From: an uncultured Alphaproteobacteria bacterium | Lineage (GTDB): Bacteria; Pseudomonadota; Alphaproteobacteria; HIMB59; GCA-002718135 | Direction of reading: 5' to 3' | Assembly (NCBI GenBank): GCA_902623545.1 | Contig: CACNUI010000003.1 | Location: 1-36,435 of the forward strand | DNA: 36,435 nt | Shown here: piece by piece, positions 27,258 to 36,435 of the stretch | How positions within the stretch are numbered: the first letter of the stretch is position 1 | How the letters are laid out: the number at the start of each line of letters is the position of its first letter | Made by a program: the position numbers and the translations under genes | The notes under the pieces: generated by a model | What the model saw: the letters and a program-made list of their open reading frames with translations, nothing else | Told to the model about the DNA's origin: nothing | Database searches by the model: none

Positions 27258-27719
27258 ATGGCAGATACTTCTCTTAATGAGAATAGGTTAGGTATATTAG
27301 TTTGGCAAACTTCTAATTTATGGCAGTCTAAGATTAGACAGATATTAAAAAATTCTGATTTAACTTTTAATGAGTATCTAATTTTAGAAACCCTTTATAA
27401 ATTGATAGATAAGCAAGATAGCATAACACAACAAGATATTTGTAAAAATTCTTCAATAGATAGGTCTGTTGTAAGTCAAAAAATCAATCTTCTTGAGGAA
27501 AAGAAATTATTGATTAGATCGCAACCAAAAGACAAGCGATCATATAGTTTGTCTCTAACAGACAGTGGATTTGAATTAGTCGAATCTTTTATCAGAAATG
27601 TTGAGAAGCAGGAAAGTTTAATATTTGATAAATTAAGTTCAGAAATTTTTAATTTCACAAATTCATTAAAGTTGATATTGGGTAAGAAAATTAGAATTAA
27701 AGTGAAGCTAAATGATTGA
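27258..27719 (+). CDS. MarR family transcriptional regulator
   Basis: A 153-residue winged-helix protein. ITQQDICKNSSIDRSVVSQKINLLEEK (about 55-81) is the helix-turn-helix, followed by the wing LIRSQPKDKRSYSLSLTDSG with the conserved Asp-Lys-Arg. N- and C-terminal helices would form the dimer. The effector is unknown; no CxxC or other redox motif is evident. The ATG directly follows the operator palindrome, and the last 8 bp overlap lysK, so the two are translationally coupled. Autoregulation, and with it control of lysK and genes downstream, is the simplest reading. Confidence 0.88.
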   Translation: MADTSLNENRLGILVWQTSNLWQSKIRQILKNSDLTFNEYLILETLYKLIDKQDSITQQDICKNSSIDRSVVSQKINLLEEKKLLIRSQPKDKRSYSLSLTDSGFELVESFIRNVEKQESLIFDKLSSEIFNFTNSLKLILGKKIRIKVKLND

Positions 27720-29295
27720 CCAAGATAATATAAATAACCTAAAATCATGGCCTTTTAAAGAGGCAATGCAAATTGTAAAAAAAAATGGAGGTCTAAAAAA
27801 TTTTAAAATACCAAAAAAGGGATTTGTTCTTTTTCAAACTGGATATGGACCCTCTGGTTTACCTCATATTGGCACCTTTGGAGAAGTTGTTAGAACATCA
27901 ATGGTAAAAAATGCATTAACTTCAATAGTTGAATGTCCAACGAGGTTAATTACTTTTTCAGATGATATGGATGGTCTACGTAAGGTTCCTGAAAATGTAC
28001 CCAACAAAGATATGTTAAAAGAATTTTTAGGTAAACCTCTAACTTCCATTCCAGATCCATTTGAAAAGTTTGAAAGTTTTGGACATCATAATAATGCAAA
28101 ATTAAGAAGTTTTTTAGATAATTTTAATTTTGATTATGAATTTGTTAGCTCTACTGAAAAATATAAAAATGGTGATTTTAATTCAACAATTTTAAACATC
28201 TTTGATAATTACCAAATAATACTTGATATAATTTTACCAACTTTAAGAGCAGAAAGAAAAGAAACTTATAGTCCTTTCCTTCCAATAAGTGAAAATTCTG
28301 GTCAGGTATTACAAGTTAAAATTGAAGAATATAAAATGGACTCAAAAACAATAATTTATAAAGATCCATCTTCTCATAAGTTAATTGAAACTGAAGTTGT
28401 AAATGGAAAATGTAAATTACAATGGAAAGTTGATTGGGCAATGAGATGGATGGCATTTGGTGTTGATTATGAAATGTGTGGTAAAGACTTGACAGAAAGT
28501 GTAGATCTGGGGTCTAAAATTTGTCGATCTTTAGATAGAAAACCTCCAACAAATTTGATTTACGAAATGTTTCTTGATGAAAAAGGTGAAAAAATATCAA
28601 AGTCAATAGGTAATGGTATAAGTGTTGATGAATGGTTACGATATGCTTCTCCAGAAAGCTTATCACTTTATATGTTTCAAAAACCTAAATCAGCCAAAAA
28701 ATTACATTTTGATGTTATACCAAAAACTGTTGATGATTATATATCGCACTATAATTCTTATTCAAATTTAGATCATCTTAAAAAATTTGATAGTCCAATT
28801 TGGCACATTCATGCTGGTCATCCCAAAGAATTCAAAACAGAAATCAATTTTAATACACTTACTAATTTAGTAAGCATTTCGAATTCTAATAATAAAAAGG
28901 TTATTTGGTCATTTATTAATAAATATGATAAAGATCTAGATCAAAATAACAATCCAGAATTTGATCGTTTGATAGATTTTGCCCTTAATTATTATAACGA
29001 CTTTATACTTCCAAAAAAACAATATAAAAATATTAATTTAGATAATAAAAATGTTTTTCTTGATATCCTTGATGTTCTTGAGAATAAAATATCACCAAAT
29101 AGCACTGATGAAGAAATACAAACATTTCTATATGAAGTAGGAAAAAAACATAATTTTGAAAATTTAAAAGATTTTTTCAAATTAGTTTATCAAGTACTTC
29201 TTGGCCAAGAGCAAGGACCGAGGTTGGGTTCATTTATTAAATTATTTGGAGTCAGAGAAACTATTGATTATATAAAAAAATTAATAGATAATTAA
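27712..29295 (+). CDS. lysK: Lysyl-tRNA synthetase, class I
   Basis: A 527-residue class I LysRS, the archaeal-type enzyme also found in most alphaproteobacteria in place of class II LysS. The HIGH-type signature is GPSGLPHIGTFGEV (47-59) and the KMSKS-type motif is KISKS near 292-296, followed by SIGNG. The C-terminal helical anticodon-binding region is complete. It attaches lysine to tRNA-Lys in the cytoplasm. Its start overlaps marR by 8 bp and pyrD begins 4 bp after its stop. A regulator gene coupled to a synthetase is unusual. Confidence 0.95.
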   Translation: MIDQDNINNLKSWPFKEAMQIVKKNGGLKNFKIPKKGFVLFQTGYGPSGLPHIGTFGEVVRTSMVKNALTSIVECPTRLITFSDDMDGLRKVPENVPNKDMLKEFLGKPLTSIPDPFEKFESFGHHNNAKLRSFLDNFNFDYEFVSSTEKYKNGDFNSTILNIFDNYQIILDIILPTLRAERKETYSPFLPISENSGQVLQVKIEEYKMDSKTIIYKDPSSHKLIETEVVNGKCKLQWKVDWAMRWMAFGVDYEMCGKDLTESVDLGSKICRSLDRKPPTNLIYEMFLDEKGEKISKSIGNGISVDEWLRYASPESLSLYMFQKPKSAKKLHFDVIPKTVDDYISHYNSYSNLDHLKKFDSPIWHIHAGHPKEFKTEINFNTLTNLVSISNSNNKKVIWSFINKYDKDLDQNNNPEFDRLIDFALNYYNDFILPKKQYKNINLDNKNVFLDILDVLENKISPNSTDEEIQTFLYEVGKKHNFENLKDFFKLVYQVLLGQEQGPRLGSFIKLFGVRETIDYIKKLIDN

Positions 29296-29299
29296 TTAA

Positions 29300-30355
29300 T
29301 TGTTAGATAAATCATTAAAATTACTGAAATATTTACCACCAGAGTTGGCTCATACTATTACCATCCAAACGCTAAAATATTTAAAATTTAATTTTGATAA
29401 AACTGATGAAAATAATCTTGCACAACATATATTAGGTTTGGATTTTCCAAATCCAATTGGTCTTGCAGCAGGTTTTGACAAAAATGCTGAAGTTATTAAA
29501 TCAATGTTTACGCTTGGATTTGGTTTTGTAGAAATTGGAACAGTTACTCCTAATCCTCAAAAGGGTAATTCTAAGCCTAGAATATTTAGATTAGACGAAG
29601 ACCTAGGAGTAATAAATAGTTTGGGTTTTAATAATAAAGGATCTAAAAAAGTTAAAAAAAATTTACTAAAACTTAAGAATAATTTGCTTCAAAACAAAAT
29701 TATTGGAATAAACTTAGGCAAGAATAGAAGTAGTATTAATTCAATTGATGATTATCTCTCTGGTATGGAAACTTTAGGAGACCTATCTAGCTATATAGCA
29801 ATAAATATATCTTCACCCAACACTCAAGGTTTAAGAGATTTACAGTTAAGAGGCAACATTGAAAATTTAATAAAAAAAATTATCAAAAAAAGAGAAGAGA
29901 TAGAAAGTATAAACAGAAAACCAATACTTATAAAAATTTCACCTGATTTAAACGAGGATCAGTTACGAGATATTGCGCTTATTGCATTGGCTAATAATAT
30001 AGACGGTTTAATACTAACCAATACTACAACTAATAGACCAGATTATTTACTTTCTAAAAACAAAATATTTAAAGGTGGTTTAAGTGGAAAACCACTTTTT
30101 AGTATTTCGAATGAAATTTTAAGAAAAATGTATAATTTAACAAATGGACAAATTATTTTAATTGGTGTTGGAGGGATTGAGTCAGGCAGTGATTGTTATG
30201 AAAAGATAAAATCTGGAGCTTCTCTAATTCAGCTTTATACAGCTTTAACTTATAATGGACCATCATTAATTTCAAAAATTAAAAATGAATTAAGTGATTT
30301 AATTAAAACAGATGGATATAAAAGTATTACAGAAGTAATAGGTAAATCAGTTTAA
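29300..30355 (+). CDS. pyrD: Dihydroorotate dehydrogenase (quinone), class 2
   Basis: A 351-residue class 2 PyrD starting at TTG. The N-terminal amphipathic helices (LKLLKYLPPELAHTITIQTLKYL) place it on the inner membrane next to ubiquinone. FPNPIGLAAGFDKNAE (about 49-64) and FVEIGTVTPNPQKGN are FMN-binding. INISSPNTQGLR contains the catalytic serine of this class, and GVGGIESGSDCYEKI binds the FMN phosphate. It oxidises dihydroorotate to orotate in pyrimidine synthesis. It follows lysK by 4 bp and precedes a HAD gene by 1 bp. Confidence 0.95.
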   Translation: MLDKSLKLLKYLPPELAHTITIQTLKYLKFNFDKTDENNLAQHILGLDFPNPIGLAAGFDKNAEVIKSMFTLGFGFVEIGTVTPNPQKGNSKPRIFRLDEDLGVINSLGFNNKGSKKVKKNLLKLKNNLLQNKIIGINLGKNRSSINSIDDYLSGMETLGDLSSYIAINISSPNTQGLRDLQLRGNIENLIKKIIKKREEIESINRKPILIKISPDLNEDQLRDIALIALANNIDGLILTNTTTNRPDYLLSKNKIFKGGLSGKPLFSISNEILRKMYNLTNGQIILIGVGGIESGSDCYEKIKSGASLIQLYTALTYNGPSLISKIKNELSDLIKTDGYKSITEVIGKSV

Positions 30356-30356
30356 A

Positions 30357-31193
30357 ATGATAAAATTAGAATCGATTCAAGATATAATAAATAAATATGA
30401 TAATTATATAATAGATCAATGGGGTGTAATGCATAATGGCATAGTTGGGTTTGATTATGCAATAAATTGTATAAATTATCTTTATAAAAATGGTAAAAAT
30501 TTATTTATAATTTCTAATTCATCTAAAAGACAAAAATTCACACAAGATAAATTGTCTGAACTTGGATTTGAAAAAAATATGTTTAAAAAGATCATTACGA
30601 GTGGGGAAATGATTTGGCAAAATATGAAAAAAGAATTTTCAAAATACAAAGAAACAAAAAAATGCTTTCATATACATGATAAAACTAAAAAAGATGGTCT
30701 TGCATTCAGGAAAGGATTAAATTTATCATTTGTTAATAATGTAGCCGATGCAGATATTATTTTGGCTTGCACACCTTTTTCTAATATGCTTCCTGTCGAC
30801 TATATTCCTATTCTTAACAATGCAGTAAATAAAAAAATTAAAATGTATTGTGCAAATCCTGATTACGAAACTACAGAAAACAATACAGATAAAAAAAAAT
30901 TTTGTATGGGTGCAATAGCTGAAATTTATACTAAAATGGGTGGTGAAGTTTTAATTCTAGGAAAGCCAGAGGAGGAAATATATATAAAAACTTTTAAATA
31001 CACAAAAATAGATAAATCAAAAACAATTGCAATTGGTGACTCGCTCTTTCATGATATTAAAGGCGCAAATAATTTTTGTGTAGATAGTATTTTGGTTATA
31101 TCTGGTATTCATAAAGATTTGAAAACAATAGATAAATTATCAAAAAGTCATCAAATTGCCCCAACATATGTAATAAATAATTTTAGTGTTTAA
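30357..31193 (+). CDS. HAD superfamily class IIA hydrolase (TIGR01459-like)
   Basis: A 278-residue class IIA HAD protein. Motif I is IIDQWGVMHNG (18-28): nucleophile Asp20 is present but the usual second Asp (DxD) is Trp22, as is normal for the TIGR01459 branch. Motif II is the SNSS region near 56, the cap is the mid-domain region, and motif IV is IGDSLFHDIKGA near 225. The substrate is unknown; it is probably a phosphoester, as in NagD-like relatives. It is joined to pyrD with 1 bp between, but no functional link to pyrimidine synthesis is established. Confidence 0.82.
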   Translation: MIKLESIQDIINKYDNYIIDQWGVMHNGIVGFDYAINCINYLYKNGKNLFIISNSSKRQKFTQDKLSELGFEKNMFKKIITSGEMIWQNMKKEFSKYKETKKCFHIHDKTKKDGLAFRKGLNLSFVNNVADADIILACTPFSNMLPVDYIPILNNAVNKKIKMYCANPDYETTENNTDKKKFCMGAIAEIYTKMGGEVLILGKPEEEIYIKTFKYTKIDKSKTIAIGDSLFHDIKGANNFCVDSILVISGIHKDLKTIDKLSKSHQIAPTYVINNFSV

Positions 31194-31198
31194 GATAC

Positions 31199-31226
31199 TT
31201 GACAAAAAAATATTTATAATTACTAG
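31199..31226 (+). promoter_or_regulatory. Candidate rpmB promoter/regulatory element
   Basis: TTGACA (31199-31204), a 16-nt spacer and TACTAG (31221-31226) are followed by 9 nt and the rpmB ATG. A perfect TATAAT at 31215-31220 is a better -10 by sequence but is only 10 nt from the TTGACA. TTACTAGC is shared with the rpsU upstream region at the same distance from the start codon. Confidence 0.4.
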
Positions 31227-31235
31227 CGATAAATT

Positions 31236-31517
31236 ATGTCAATGAGATGTGAATTAACTGGAAAATCATTTCAAACTGGTAATAACGTCAGCCATGCTAA
31301 AAACAGAACTAAAAGACGTTTTAAACCAAACCTTCAGAACATAACTTTTGTCAGTGAAGTATTAGGTCAAAAATTTCAACTAAAAGTTGCAGTTAGCACA
31401 ATTCGTACGGTTGAAAAGAATGGTGGATTAGATGAATTTCTTATAAATACACCAAATTCTAAATTACCTTTGAAAGCTAAAAAACTAAAAAAAACTATTT
31501 TATCAAAATCTAATTAA
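31236..31517 (+). CDS. rpmB: 50S ribosomal protein L28
   Basis: A 93-residue L28 with the family opening MRCELTGKSFQTGNNVSHAKNRTKRRFKPNLQ and a central VSTIRTVEKNGGLDEFL stretch. It is part of the large subunit. The proteobacterial-type form has no zinc cysteine cluster. It begins 42 bp after the HAD gene, preceded by a promoter-like element and no Shine-Dalgarno, and leads into the queuosine transporter 8 bp downstream. Confidence 0.96.
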   Translation: MSMRCELTGKSFQTGNNVSHAKNRTKRRFKPNLQNITFVSEVLGQKFQLKVAVSTIRTVEKNGGLDEFLINTPNSKLPLKAKKLKKTILSKSN

Positions 31518-31525
31518 ATTTTATA

Positions 31526-35219
<3,694 letters not shown>

Positions 35220-35233
<14 letters not shown>

Positions 35234-36203
35234 TTACAACCTTGGCATCTGTTATATCAATTCCGAAAGATCTTTGAAAATATTCTTCAATTATTGACCT
35301 TTCCAATTCATCACATCGATTTAAAAATGATAACTTGAATGCATGTTCAATATCATCTAGTAACAAATAATTTTCTGCCCATGTTAAAACTGTTCTAGGA
35401 CTCATTACAGTTGAAATATCTCCATTAATAAAACCAGATCTTGACAGATCTGCAGTTGCTACCATACTTTTAATAATTTCTTTTCCTTCTTTATTATTAA
35501 GTTCCTTCACTTTACTTAATATTATTTTACATTCTTGTTCATTTTCTAAGTAATTTAAAGTTGAAACTATATTCCACCTGTCCATTTGTCCTTGATTTAT
35601 TTGTTGAGTACCATGATATAATCCTGAAGTGTCACCTAATCCAACTGTATTTGCTGTAGCAAATAATCTAAAGTGTTCATTTGGTTTTATTACCCTTGAT
35701 TGATCGAGTAGCGTTAATTTGCCATTAGTTTCTAAAATTCTTTGTATAACAAACATAACATCCGGTCTTCCTGCATCGTATTCATCAAAAACAAGCGCAA
35801 CAGGGTTTTTGTAAGCCCATGGAAGTATTCCATCTTGAAATTCAGTAATTTGTTTATTATCCTTTAATATTATTGCATCTTTACCAATTAAATCAATTCT
35901 ACTTATATGACTGTCAAGGTTTATTCTTATGCATGGCCAATTTAATCGAGCTGCAATCTGTTCAATGTGAGTAGATTTACCTGTCCCATGATAACCCTGA
36001 ATTAGAACTCTTCTATTATGAGCAAAACCAGCTAAAATTGCCAGAGTAGTTTGGGGGTCAAATTTATAAGTATTATCGATATCAGGCACATGTTCGCCTC
36101 TATCTTCAAAACCAAAAACCTCAAATTTACAAGATACCCCAAAAGTATCTAGAGTGTTTATTTTTTTAGTTGATTTGTTTTCTACACTATTTAATTTGTT
36201 CAT
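35220..36203 (-). CDS. cobS: CobS-type AAA+ ATPase of cobaltochelatase
   Basis: A 327-residue AAA+ ATPase of the MoxR/CobS branch: Walker [11 protein letters not shown] (69-78), [17 protein letters not shown] (94-110), Walker [14 protein letters not shown] (136-148), sensor 1 [20 protein letters not shown] and a C-terminal lid. It hexamerises and partners CobT. It overlaps the J-domain gene by 17 bp and cobT by 14 bp, so the three genes are translationally coupled. The order J-domain, cobS, cobT is a familiar alphaproteobacterial arrangement. Confidence 0.93.
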
Positions 36204-36435
36204 TCTTAAATTTATTTAAAATAATTTTATATGCTTTGCTTATTTCTTTAAATTTTTCCTCAGCTATTTTATCGTTACCATTTACATCAGGATGAAAAAT
36301 TTTCACTAATTTTTTATAGCTTTTTTTAATTATATTAAGTGATATTGGAAGTTTGAGGCCTAGAGTGTCTAAAGCTTTATTTTCTTCAGGAGTTAAGGTA
36401 TGGTCCGTAATCTTATTAATAAAGTAACTGTTATT
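36187..36435 (-). CDS. J-domain (DnaJ-like) protein, C-terminal part
   Basis: The final 82 residues of a minus-strand gene whose start lies beyond the window. The frame is open from 36435 to a TAG at 36187-36189, inside cobS. ALDTLGLKLP, IIKKSYKKLVKIFHPDVNGN and EEKFKEISKAYKIIL form a C-terminal J-domain with an intact HPD tripeptide, expected to stimulate DnaK ATPase. A J-domain protein of this shape next to cobS is common in alphaproteobacteria and may aid assembly of the CobS/CobT ring; that function is inferred from position. Confidence 0.85.
   Translation of the reverse strand, partial: NNSYFINKITDHTLTPEENKALDTLGLKLPISLNIIKKSYKKLVKIFHPDVNGNDKIAEEKFKEISKAYKIILNKFKNEQIK

Overview
The window is a gene-dense, very AT-rich piece of chromosome, probably from a streamlined marine alphaproteobacterium (SAR11, HIMB59 or AEGEAN-169 type). 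This is inferred from gene content and layout, not from a phylogenetic marker. The supporting genes are a class I lysyl-tRNA synthetase, a three-gene pntAA/pntAB/pntB transhydrogenase, COQ9, DUF1244, a YdcH/DUF465 protein, CobS/CobT, a CtaA/Cox15 heme A synthase and a dimethylglycine-dehydrogenase-like GcvT fusion. No mobile element, CRISPR array, tRNA or rRNA is visible. Nothing in base composition or gene type suggests recent transfer. No gene-free stretch reaches 300 bp; the longest is about 95 bp.

Layout. 1-8437 (minus) is one tightly packed unit, read from right to left: saccharopine dehydrogenase, lysine-ketoglutarate reductase, uvrB, 3-hydroxyisobutyryl-CoA hydrolase-like, FAD/GcvT dimethylglycine or sarcosine dehydrogenase-like, and a partial membrane-anchored AsmA-like protein. 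It combines lysine, valine and methylated-glycine catabolism with a DNA-repair gene. 8503-10516 (plus) holds a TauE-type exporter and an aspartate aminotransferase-type enzyme, followed by pyruvate kinase (minus), DUF1244 (plus) and a long-chain acyl-CoA ligase (minus). 14146-20132 (plus) is oligoendopeptidase F, an ABC1/UbiB-like kinase and the transhydrogenase operon. rpsU (minus) is followed by def-coq9 (plus), a YdcH-like protein (minus) and phosphofructokinase (plus). 22883-26092 (minus) is ctaA, an atypical SDR, a DUF6134 protein and a classical SDR. 26149-33455 (plus) runs ferredoxin-NADP reductase, marR, lysK, pyrD, a HAD hydrolase, rpmB, a queuosine-precursor transporter and tgt. 33452-36435 (minus) is a J-domain protein (partial), cobS and cobT.

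How it works together. The genes are mostly core metabolism: amino-acid-derived carbon and C1 units, lower glycolysis, NADPH supply by transhydrogenase, and quinone and heme A production. Compaction is extreme. All six convergent gene pairs overlap, five of them through interlocked stop codons. Most genes that open a transcription unit lack a visible Shine-Dalgarno sequence. I found no clearly new multigene system. The best leads are a yhhQ-tgt pair whose Tgt pocket looks queuine-type, a MarR regulator with its operator abutting its start codon and fused translationally to lysK, a shared element in front of rpsU and rpmB, and uvrB embedded in an amino-acid-catabolic operon.
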